Below are positions 1-5,395 of a stretch of DNA of 6,048 bases, piece by piece. Position numbers and translations under genes: made by a program. The notes beneath the pieces were generated by a model that made no database searches, was not told the origin of the DNA, and saw only the letters and a program-made list of their open reading frames with translations. Position 1 is the first letter of the stretch. Each line of letters opens with the position of its first letter. The stretch lies in contig SCSO01000255.1 of assembly GCA_004297865.1 (NCBI GenBank), positions 1 through 6,048 on the forward strand, written 5' to 3'. The stretch is from Legionella sp. (GTDB taxonomy: Bacteria; Pseudomonadota; Gammaproteobacteria; Legionellales; Legionellaceae).

Positions 1-13
1 GCTCTTCCGATCT
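1..13. other. Illumina adapter remnant at the contig end
   Basis: The first 13 bases, read on the minus strand, are AGATCGGAAGAGC, the common start of Illumina TruSeq read-through adapters. The hslV reading frame, which matches HslV well up to position 14, stops matching here: after ...KALMD the expected continuation is an Asn/Thr-type residue, whereas the adapter gives Lys-Ile-Gly-Arg. An exact 13-base match exactly at the window edge is very unlikely by chance. I read it as untrimmed adapter assembled onto the end of a contig, so these bases should be left out of any gene model. Confidence 0.93.
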
Positions 14-446
14 TGTCCATTAAGGCCTTAGCTGCGGCTTGCGCAAAAGGTCCACCTGAGCCAATTGCAATTAAGCTTTCTTCTGGTTCTATGACGTCAC
101 CATTTCCAGTGATAATAAGAGAGGCTTTGGCATCGGCTACCGCAAGTACTGCTTCTAATCGGCGAAGTATTCTATCGGTACGCCAATCTTTCGCAAGCTC
201 CACTGCGGCGCGAACCAAATGCCCTTGATGCATTTCCAGTTTACTTTCAAAACGTTCGAAGAGTGTAAAAGCATCTGCTGTACCTCCAGCAAAACCGGCA
301 ATGACTTTGTCTTTATATAGACGTCTGACTTTACGAGCATTCCCTTTCATTACAGTATTACCCAAAGTCACTTGGCCATCACCACCAATAACAACTTGAT
401 TCCCTCGTCTCACTGAAAGAATTGTGGTTCCACGGAATTGTTCCAA
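14..446 (-). CDS. hslV: ATP-dependent protease proteolytic subunit HslV (ClpQ), 3' end missing
   Basis: HslV is the threonine-protease subunit of the cytoplasmic HslVU (ClpYQ) protease, a proteasome-like double hexamer that degrades unfolded and regulatory proteins fed to it by the ATPase HslU. About 144 codons are visible and align closely with E. coli HslV (176 aa), so roughly the last 40 residues are missing. The start is a TTG (LEQFRGTTILSVRR), giving a six-residue propeptide before the catalytic Thr7 (mature Thr1). Other family hallmarks are GGDGQ at 21-25 (Asp23 = mature Asp17), Lys39 (mature Lys33), AGFAGGTADAFTLFERF, KLEMHQGHL, ELAKDWRTDR, LIITGNGDV and IAIGSGGP. The frame is unbroken. 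The gene is preceded by a heat-shock-type promoter candidate. hslU would normally follow but would lie beyond the contig end. The identification is near certain. Confidence 0.96.
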
Positions 447-452
447 AATTTA

Positions 453-457
453 TCCTC
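453..457 (-). promoter_or_regulatory. Ribosome binding site that sets the TTG start of hslV
   Basis: On the minus strand GAGGA sits 6 nt upstream of TTG at 446. No ATG or GTG occurs in frame between this site and the conserved GTTILSVRR motif. The resulting N-terminus, (M)EQFRG-TT, is a short propeptide directly before the catalytic threonine, as HslV requires. This supports TTG as the true start. Confidence 0.75.
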
Positions 458-478
458 TACAAAGGTATGAAAGTTTAG

Positions 479-507
479 TAAATGGGGATGATAAAGGAAA
501 AATCAAT
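479..507 (-). promoter_or_regulatory. Candidate sigma-32 (heat-shock) promoter of hslV
   Basis: On the minus strand, CCCCATTTA (487-479) fully matches the sigma-32 -10 consensus CCCCATNTA. ATTGATT (507-501) keeps the TTGA core of the -35 consensus CTTGAAA. The spacer is 13 nt, inside the usual range. Transcription would begin near 472, giving a leader of about 25 nt with the hslV ribosome binding site. hslVU is a classical sigma-32 operon in E. coli, so both the sequence and the gene agree. The -35 element is imperfect and the assignment is inferred from sequence. Confidence 0.6.
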
Positions 508-546
508 GGGGAAAGGGAAAAAATCTTGAATTCCCTTCTCCCCATT
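498..546 (-). terminator. Probable rho-independent terminator of the tdk-pht-deoB unit
   Basis: On the minus strand, AATGGGGAGAAGGG (546-533) pairs with CCCTTTCCCCATT (517-505) over 13 bp with one bulged G. The loop is 15 nt, and GATTTTT follows directly. This is the stem plus U-run expected for an intrinsic terminator, and it faces the right way to end transcription coming from deoB. It now lies about 190 nt past the deoB stop because a 162-bp element is inserted between them. Its 3' arm and U-run overlap the -35 region of the hslV promoter candidate. Confidence 0.55.
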
Positions 547-547
547 C

Positions 548-709
548 GGGGCGTTGTTGAATAAATAGGGAATTGCTTTTTTATCAATTTTGATTACATG
601 TCATCCCCGCGAAGGCGGGGATCCATCCACATGTTAAGCACTGTGCTTTATTTATGGATAGATTCCCGCCTTCGCGGGAATGACAAACCTATTTATTCAA
701 CAACGCCCC
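548..709. mobile_element. 162-bp MITE with IS903-like terminal inverted repeats
   Basis: Perfect 22-bp inverted repeats bound the element at 548-569 and 688-709. Their core, GGCGTTGTTGAATAAAT, resembles the IS903 end GGCTTTGTTGAATAAATC (IS5 family). The interior has no credible gene, only two inverted REP-like hairpins, so the element is non-autonomous and would need a transposase supplied elsewhere. Direct repeats flank it. It sits in the spacer between the deoB stop and hslV. A short open frame across it (598-795, plus strand) is the usual spurious translation of such palindromes. The IS903 relationship rests on end similarity only. Confidence 0.8.
599..685. repeat. Pair of inverted REP-like hairpins inside the MITE
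   Basis: TGTCATCCCCGCGAAGGCGG begins at 599 and is mirrored by CCCGCCTTCGCGGGAATGACA ending at 685. Each arm is itself a stem-loop (CCCCGC-GAA-GGCGGGG on the left, CCCGC-CTTC-GCGGG on the right). The two arms also pair with each other through TGTCAT/ATGACA and ATCCAT/ATGGAT-like flanks. The motif resembles the widespread TGTCATTCCCGCGAA... extragenic palindromes of many proteobacteria. In RNA from either strand this would form a very stable structure. Confidence 0.8.
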
Positions 710-734
710 ATTCGGGGAGAAGAGAGAATATAGG

Positions 735-1955
735 TTATAAAAAGGAAACGCCATGCGACAACGGCGCTATCTCCAAGTGTTCGGCAAGACTTTGACCAAC
801 ATCCGCAAACGTATCACGTCTGCCAATAAAACGACCGGTTAAAGAAGGTCCAAACACCAACACCGGAATATGTTCACGAGTATGGTCGGAGCCTGGAAAA
901 GTAGGATCACAGCCATGGTCCGCGGCAATCACCACGATATCATCTTTGTGCAAAAGCTTTATTAATTCAGGAAGACGTGCATCAAAAACTTCTAAAGCAT
1001 TGGCATAACCCGCCACATCACGGCGATGTCCATAAGATGAATCAAAGTCCACAAAATTAGTAAACACGATACTCCCCACAGGAGCAGTCTTAATTGCCTT
1101 GAGAGTGGCATCAAACAAAGCCATATTCCCATCCGCTTTGATCGTTTGCGTCACACCTTGATGCGCATAAATATCCGCTATCTTGCCAATGGCAATCACT
1201 TCACGACCTGCCGCTTGTAAATAATCCAAAAGCGTTTTTTCTGGAGGTAAAGTCGCATAATCTTTGCGATTTCCAGTACGTTTAAAACTGCCAGGTTTAC
1301 CAATAAAAGGACGAGCAATCACCCGGCCGATTTGTTGATCGTCTACTAATTTGCGGGCAATTTCACAAATGTCATACAAACGTTCTAAACCAAAACTTTC
1401 TTCATGCGCTGCGATTTGAAAGACACTATCGGCCGAGGTGTACACAATAGGTTTACCAGTGCGCATATGCTCTTCACCTAACTCATCCAAAATGACAGTA
1501 CCTGAAGCGTGTTTTTCACCTAATACTCCGGGCAATTTTGCTTGTTGAATTAAATCGTCAATTAAATTTTTAGGGAAACAATTGGGTGTGTCGGGATAAT
1601 ATCCCCAAGCGAAAGTTACTGGAACTCCAGCTAATTCCCAATGACCACTCGGAGTATCTTTACCTAAACTTTGCTCTACAGCATACCCATATAAACCTTC
1701 AGGCACAGGGAGAGCGGCTAAATCTACGAATTTTTCACCACAACTGGCAATGGCTGCATGATAAAGGCCTAAGCGAGTCAAGTTGGGCAAACGCAAAGGT
1801 CCCTTACGTAAACCTTCTTTATCTGCTTGGCCTTGATCACAAAGTTCATGAATGTGCATAAAAGTATTGGCACCCTCATCGCCGTAATTTACCGCATCGA
1901 GGCTAGCACCAATTCCAAAGGAATCCATCAAAAGAATACAAACGCGTCCAGTCAT
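735..1955 (-). CDS. deoB: Phosphopentomutase DeoB
   Basis: DeoB interconverts (deoxy)ribose-1-phosphate and (deoxy)ribose-5-phosphate in the cytoplasm, linking nucleoside phosphorolysis to the pentose phosphate pathway and to deoxyribose-5-phosphate aldolase. The protein is 406 aa against 407 in E. coli and matches along its length. Alkaline-phosphatase-superfamily residues are in place: Asp11 in MDSFG, Thr101 in GKDTPSGHWE (the phosphorylated threonine), Asp305 and His310 in FVDFDSSYGHRRD, Asp346 and His347 in AADHGCDP, and His358 in SDHTREHIPV, which together bind two Mn ions. The cap domain is roughly residues 102-290, with TSADSVFQIAAHEE and RVIARPFIG. The ATG lies 2 nt after the upstream transporter stop with only a weak AGG site, so translational coupling is likely. 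It is the last gene of the unit. Confidence 0.97.
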   Translation of the reverse strand: MTGRVCILLMDSFGIGASLDAVNYGDEGANTFMHIHELCDQGQADKEGLRKGPLRLPNLTRLGLYHAAIASCGEKFVDLAALPVPEGLYGYAVEQSLGKDTPSGHWELAGVPVTFAWGYYPDTPNCFPKNLIDDLIQQAKLPGVLGEKHASGTVILDELGEEHMRTGKPIVYTSADSVFQIAAHEESFGLERLYDICEIARKLVDDQQIGRVIARPFIGKPGSFKRTGNRKDYATLPPEKTLLDYLQAAGREVIAIGKIADIYAHQGVTQTIKADGNMALFDATLKAIKTAPVGSIVFTNFVDFDSSYGHRRDVAGYANALEVFDARLPELIKLLHKDDIVVIAADHGCDPTFPGSDHTREHIPVLVFGPSLTGRFIGRRDTFADVGQSLAEHLEIAPLSHGVSFL

Positions 1956-1957
1956 AT

Positions 1958-3238
1958 TTAGAGTTCAACCTGTCGGCAATGAGTCTCTTTCAAACCAAAA
2001 AGAACGAGAAAAGCAATCAATAAACCAATAGGAAGAATGCTGGCAGCATACTGATAGGCATCTAAGAAATACACCGGAACACCATTCAGATAATGCATGC
2101 CCCCATGTCTTATTAGCAAATTACTAAAGAGATTTTGGTAAACCAGACAACCGCCTTGCGTTAAAATGGAAATGACGCTCACCGCGGTCGCCGTCATTAC
2201 TGGAGAACTACTTTCAGCAACTAAGGCATAACTAATCACTTGTGCAGAGGTGAATAAACCTAAGAGGAAGAAAAGCACAGCCATAGTATTTAAAGAGACT
2301 GGGAGATAAAGCACTGCAAGTATAGTCAATAAAGAAGCAACAACACCTATCTTCATTGGTAAAATACGTAAACCCATCTTATCAGAGATCCAACCTACTA
2401 AAGGTGAGCCGATAATCGCGCCTAAAAAGAGCATGCCATTCACCATAGAAGCTTGTTCCGCGCTAATACTTAATCGTTGCTCCAAATATAAGGTACCCAT
2501 CATTGCCCCGAAAACGGCAATGGCCATATTCATTAAGCTGGTATAAAAAGCAGCGCGTAAATATTGGGGATTTAAATAGGCTTGTTTCGCAGCAGATAAA
2601 ACAGCAATGGGCTTACCGGTTTTTTTAACTGGTACAGACGGTCTTTCTTTAATCCAAAACAGCATGACGACTAACATTGCAAAACCTAAAATTCCCACAT
2701 CAAGTACCGCTTGTCGCCAACCCACTATAGTGACTAATTTAGTCAACGGATATTGCGCTAACATACCTCCGGTCATTGCCATGGTGACAATAGCACCGGT
2801 AACAAAAGCCATACGTTTAGGAGGAAACCAATGCGACGCTAAGCGGACAGGTCCTAGGAAACAGAAAGCACTACCAATCCCGGTAACGAATCGACAAAGT
2901 AGCGCCACATAAAAAGAATGAGAATACGCTAAAAGAAAAGTGCTTAACACACATAAGGTCATTGCTACTAAGATAGTATTTTTGATAGAGAAACGGTCTA
3001 AAACGAATCCTGCAACAAAAAGAAATAATACATTGGCTAAATAATAAATACTGGAAAGATAAGCCATCTTATCCGCCTGTATTTCGTAATCTTGCATAAT
3101 GTTTGCTGCAATAGAAGCAAACATATTCCCTTGGATGAATTCAAAGAAGAAAAATAAGGTTGCGGCAAAACAAACAATCCAAGGTAAAAGCGAAGACTTC
3201 ATCTCTTCACATCCTCGAAACTCGTCCACTACCTGCAT
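1958..3238 (-). CDS. Pht-like MFS transporter (second of the pair, next to deoB), probable nucleoside uptake
   Basis: This is a 426-aa inner-membrane protein of the major facilitator superfamily with about 12 hydrophobic segments and a polar central loop near residues 197-222. The MFS loop motif appears after TM2 (AGFVLDRFS, 76-84) and again after TM8 (GWISDKMG, 282-289). GIGSAFCFLG, ASHWFPPKR and TSAQVISYALVAES are shared with the neighbouring paralogue and typify the Legionella/Coxiella Pht family. In L. pneumophila, phtC and phtD lie between tdk and deoB, and PhtC supports pyrimidine nucleoside uptake. The position here suggests the same role, but which of the two this gene matches cannot be told. 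The start is taken as ATG 3238. A GTG at 3244 overlaps the ribosome binding site, and ATG 3202 is a shorter alternative. Confidence 0.88.
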   Translation of the reverse strand: MQVVDEFRGCEEMKSSLLPWIVCFAATLFFFFEFIQGNMFASIAANIMQDYEIQADKMAYLSSIYYLANVLFLFVAGFVLDRFSIKNTILVAMTLCVLSTFLLAYSHSFYVALLCRFVTGIGSAFCFLGPVRLASHWFPPKRMAFVTGAIVTMAMTGGMLAQYPLTKLVTIVGWRQAVLDVGILGFAMLVVMLFWIKERPSVPVKKTGKPIAVLSAAKQAYLNPQYLRAAFYTSLMNMAIAVFGAMMGTLYLEQRLSISAEQASMVNGMLFLGAIIGSPLVGWISDKMGLRILPMKIGVVASLLTILAVLYLPVSLNTMAVLFFLLGLFTSAQVISYALVAESSSPVMTATAVSVISILTQGGCLVYQNLFSNLLIRHGGMHYLNGVPVYFLDAYQYAASILPIGLLIAFLVLFGLKETHCRQVEL

Positions 3239-3249
3239 AATCACTCCTC
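3239..3249 (-). promoter_or_regulatory. Ribosome binding site deciding the start of the second transporter
   Basis: GAGGAG (3249-3244, minus strand) lies 5 nt before ATG 3238. The upstream in-frame GTG (3244-3242) begins on the last base of this site, so it cannot be served by it. The N-terminus obtained from ATG 3238 puts about 19 residues before the conserved PWIVC, matching the paralogue, which has about 20 before WIVC. Confidence 0.7.
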
Positions 3250-3256
3250 AATATTA

Positions 3257-4525
3257 TTATCGTTTGCAGTATGTTTCACGGGTCATTAAAACAGCAAGCA
3301 AGGCAGCAAAAGCAGCTATGGGGAACATCCACATTGCAAATTGGAAGTCCGCCACTGTGTACTCGCTAATTGCTGCACCCGCATGATGAGCCATTAACCA
3401 ACCAAATAACACTTGACCAATACCACCTCCGCCCATGATAAGGACAGAAGCAATACCTGTAGCCGCACCGGTATTTTCTGCTTGATTGCTTTCAGCGACC
3501 AAAGGATAGGAAATTACTTGGGTACTTGTAAAGAAACCTAAAGCAAAGAAAATCACACTTAACGTAGTTTGGGACAGTGAGATGTTCATAAATAAAGGTA
3601 TTACGGTTATTAAAGTAGCAATTGCTCCGATAATCATTAGCGGCTTGCGACGGCCTTGAGAATCAGATAACCATCCCACTAAAGGGCAACCGATGACGCT
3701 ACCCATAAAAATCAAGCTCACTACATTACTCGCAGCGAAGTCAGATAAATGATGCACCACTTGCAAATAAGTCGCTCCCCACAATGCACATAAAACCATA
3801 ATGGGTAAATTCAATAAAGAAGTGAATAAGCCTGCAAGCCAATTTTGTGGATTAGCGAGGGCTTGGAGAAAACTAGAGAGTACCTGTCCTTGACTAGTAG
3901 TGATTCGCGCTGGTGAATCTTGCGGTTTGTCTTGAACCACGAAGTAAATCCATAACAAAATAGCGGCACCTACGGCTCCATCAATGAGTAAAGCACGTCG
4001 CCATCCAAATAAATCATATAAATAGGCAAAAGGGGTATGCGCCATCATTCCACCAATAAATGCCATAGTGACTAAAGATCCAATCACCAAAGCTTGGCGA
4101 CGCGGGGGAAACCAATGAGAAACGAGAACCACACAGGATAAGAAGCAAAAGGCGTTACCAATTCCCGAGAGGAAATGGAAAAAGGAAGCTAAGGCAAAAG
4201 AACTGGTCAGGGCAAAACCCACAGTGCCGATTACACAAACGCATAAGGCGATAAGGATCACGCGGCGAGTCGAAAAACGGTCTAAAATGATACCGGCGGG
4301 CAGGAGAAACAGAATATCGGCCCAAAGATAAGTGCTGGACATCCAACTTAATTGTGTTGCATCAATATGGAAGTCGTCCCGTAAAGGCTGGTTTATCACA
4401 TCAAAGATATTGAGTTGAAAGAACTCATAAAAGAAGAACAATCCCGCAGAAAGGCATACAATCCATGCCATTAAGTCACCACGAGGTACAAAAACCCGCG
4501 TATCTACTGCGACTGAATGTGACAC
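3257..4525 (-). CDS. Pht-like MFS transporter (first of the pair, next to tdk), probable nucleoside uptake
   Basis: This is a 422-aa inner-membrane MFS protein, clearly paralogous to the next gene downstream, 18 bp away. It has about 12 predicted transmembrane segments. MFS loop motifs occur after TM2 (AGIILDRFSTRR, 77-88) and TM8 (GWLSDSQGRR, 284-293), with a central loop near 198-220. Signatures shared with the paralogue are WIVC near the N-terminus, GIGNAFCFLS (121-130), SHWFPPRR (136-143) and TSTQVISYPLVAES (333-346). The start is a GTG with AAGGAG 5 nt upstream; the only in-frame ATG nearby (codon 19) would cut into the first helix region. Between tdk and deoB, the family and position point to nucleoside import as in Legionella phtC/phtD. 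The substrate is inferred, and C versus D cannot be assigned. Confidence 0.88.
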   Translation of the reverse strand: MSHSVAVDTRVFVPRGDLMAWIVCLSAGLFFFYEFFQLNIFDVINQPLRDDFHIDATQLSWMSSTYLWADILFLLPAGIILDRFSTRRVILIALCVCVIGTVGFALTSSFALASFFHFLSGIGNAFCFLSCVVLVSHWFPPRRQALVIGSLVTMAFIGGMMAHTPFAYLYDLFGWRRALLIDGAVGAAILLWIYFVVQDKPQDSPARITTSQGQVLSSFLQALANPQNWLAGLFTSLLNLPIMVLCALWGATYLQVVHHLSDFAASNVVSLIFMGSVIGCPLVGWLSDSQGRRKPLMIIGAIATLITVIPLFMNISLSQTTLSVIFFALGFFTSTQVISYPLVAESNQAENTGAATGIASVLIMGGGGIGQVLFGWLMAHHAGAAISEYTVADFQFAMWMFPIAAFAALLAVLMTRETYCKR

Positions 4526-4536
4526 TATGACTCCTT
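4526..4536 (-). promoter_or_regulatory. Ribosome binding site supporting the GTG start of the first transporter
   Basis: AAGGAG (4536-4531, minus strand) is a strong Shine-Dalgarno sequence 5 nt upstream of GTG 4525. It makes the GTG preferable to the internal ATG at codon 19, which has no comparable site. Confidence 0.75.
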
Positions 4537-4559
4537 AACCAGGCTTAAAGGTGCGGCAA

Positions 4560-4568
4560 ATTATACCA
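4560..4568 (-). promoter_or_regulatory. Extended -10 promoter candidate ahead of the transporter pair
   Basis: The 47-bp gap between tdk and the first transporter contains TGGTATAAT on the minus strand: a perfect TATAAT (4565-4560) with the TGn extension. No good -35 hexamer lies 16-18 nt upstream, as is usual for extended -10 promoters. Transcription would start near 4553 and give a leader of roughly 28 nt. This could express pht-pht-deoB independently of tdk. It is a sequence match only. Confidence 0.5.
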
Positions 4569-4572
4569 AAAC

Positions 4573-5202
4573 TTAAACAAGAATGGTATCTTTATTGAAC
4601 AATTTATTCCCTACAACATTTCCATGTGACTCACCAAGCTTAAAATGCAGGCGGCAAGTGGATACATAGGATTCATTCCCCCCAATGAGCACCTGCTCAC
4701 CTTCGGCCACTGCCCTGCCTTGGGCATCTATGCGCATATTTCTAGTCGCTTTGCGTCCACAATGACAAATCGTTTTTAATTCAATGAGTTCGTCTGCCCA
4801 AGCCAATAGAAATTGACTGCCGGGGAAGAGATCCCCTTTAAAGTCTGTACGTAAGCCATAAGCTAAAACGGGGATGCTCAAGCGGTCAGCAATTTCGGTT
4901 AATTGATAGACTTGATCCCGGGTTAAAAATTGCGCCTCATCGATGAGCACGCAAGCATAGTGATTGCCTTGAGCTTGTAAATCTTCGGTGATGGAAAATA
5001 AATTGTCTCTTACGGTAAACGCATAGGCCCGCTCGGATAAGCCAATACGTGAGTGAATAATCCCTTGTTGGTATCGGGTATCGATGGAAGCGGTGAATAA
5101 TAGGGTATCCATTCCGCGCTCACGGTAGTTGTGGCTGGACTGTAATAATACTGTGCTTTTTCCCGCATTCATTGCTGCATAGTAGAAGTAAACTTTAGCC
5201 AT
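4573..5202 (-). CDS. tdk: Thymidine kinase (TK1-type)
   Basis: Tdk transfers phosphate from ATP to thymidine or deoxyuridine, yielding dTMP or dUMP, the trapping step of thymidine salvage. The protein is 209 aa (E. coli 205) and very similar to the gammaproteobacterial enzyme. Residues 9-17 (AAMNAGKST) form the Walker A loop. IDEAQFLTR at 87-95 holds the Walker B Asp88 and the catalytic base Glu89. YGLRTDF (115-121) and GSQFLLAWAD (128-137) are family signatures. Cys146, Cys148, Cys183 and His186 form the zinc site. IGGNESYVSTCR (173-184) is the lasso that grips the thymine. The C-terminal tail after about residue 190 is not conserved. No Shine-Dalgarno sequence is evident before the ATG. It is followed after 47 bp by the nucleoside transporter pair. 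Confidence 0.97.
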   Translation of the reverse strand: MAKVYFYYAAMNAGKSTVLLQSSHNYRERGMDTLLFTASIDTRYQQGIIHSRIGLSERAYAFTVRDNLFSITEDLQAQGNHYACVLIDEAQFLTRDQVYQLTEIADRLSIPVLAYGLRTDFKGDLFPGSQFLLAWADELIELKTICHCGRKATRNMRIDAQGRAVAEGEQVLIGGNESYVSTCRLHFKLGESHGNVVGNKLFNKDTILV

Positions 5203-5221
5203 TTTTGCTTGCGTATTGAGG

Positions 5222-5250
5222 ATAATGATCTACTCTACTATGACTGAAAA
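5222..5250 (-). promoter_or_regulatory. Weak sigma-70 promoter candidate for tdk
   Basis: On the minus strand TTTTCA (5250-5245) and CATTAT (5227-5222) are separated by 17 nt. Each matches four of six consensus bases. Transcription would start about 13 nt before the tdk ATG. The region is AT-rich, so chance matches are likely. The palindromic repeat just upstream separates tdk from the glycosyltransferase gene, which makes a promoter in this stretch plausible. Confidence 0.25.
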
Positions 5251-5304
5251 TAATAAACTACTGCTCTTAAAAAATTTATTTTTTGGCTCGTGACCTTATA
5301 TAGT

Positions 5305-5380
5305 TGTAGGTTGGGTCGCGACCCAACAATGATCTTGTGATATAGAGGAAAATTATTGTTGGGTCATGATCCAACCTACA
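5305..5380. repeat. 76-bp nested palindromic repeat in the tdk upstream spacer
   Basis: Two 26-bp arms, 5305-5330 and 5355-5380, are inverted copies matching at 23 of 26 positions (TGTAGGTTGG...GACCCAACAAT). Each arm is also palindromic within itself: TTGGGTCGCGACCCAA at 5311-5326 is perfect, and TTGGGTCATGATCCAA at 5359-5374 has one mismatched pair. A 24-bp spacer separates the arms. The whole could form either one long hairpin or two small ones. It resembles the TAGGTTGGG...CCCAAC extragenic repeats found dispersed in many bacterial genomes. No clear target duplication is seen. Its place after the glycosyltransferase stop would suit transcript termination or protection, but no U-run follows. 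Confidence 0.8.
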
Positions 5381-5395
5381 TTCTAAGGAGAACAT

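Larger units (their letters stand above)
540..717. repeat. Flanking direct repeat (target duplication) around the MITE
   Basis: CCCCATTCGGGG occurs at 540-551 and again at 706-717, once at each border of the inserted element. It partly overlaps the GGGG/CCCC ends of the terminal inverted repeats, so the true duplication cannot be fixed from this copy alone: 8 bp (CCATTCGG) or 9 bp fits best. A 9-bp duplication would agree with the IS903 branch of the IS5 family. Removing one copy and the element restores a continuous palindrome, CTTCTCCCC-ATTC-GGGGAGAAG. Confidence 0.7.

Noticed and set aside
13..340. Open frames on both strands (13-228 plus, 155-340 minus)
   Set aside because: They lie in other frames of hslV, whose product matches HslV without a break.
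599..685. CRISPR-like repeat pair
   Set aside because: The copies are inverted rather than direct, there are only two, and they lie within an element bounded by terminal inverted repeats.
598..795. Short plus-strand open frame reading SSPRRRGSI...DSRLRGNDK
   Set aside because: It is the familiar false translation of REP-like GCGAAGGCGG palindromes within the MITE. It has no ribosome binding site and runs into the end of deoB on the other strand.
1586..1861. 91-codon plus-strand open frame
   Set aside because: It is antisense to a highly conserved part of deoB, with no ribosome binding site or recognisable product.
2607..3386. Plus-strand open frames at 2607-2912 and 3099-3386
   Set aside because: They are antisense to the two MFS transporters and show only the low-complexity composition expected from the reverse of membrane-protein codons.
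4155..4346. 63-codon minus-strand open frame
   Set aside because: It is an alternative frame inside the first transporter gene, whose own frame is intact and conserved.
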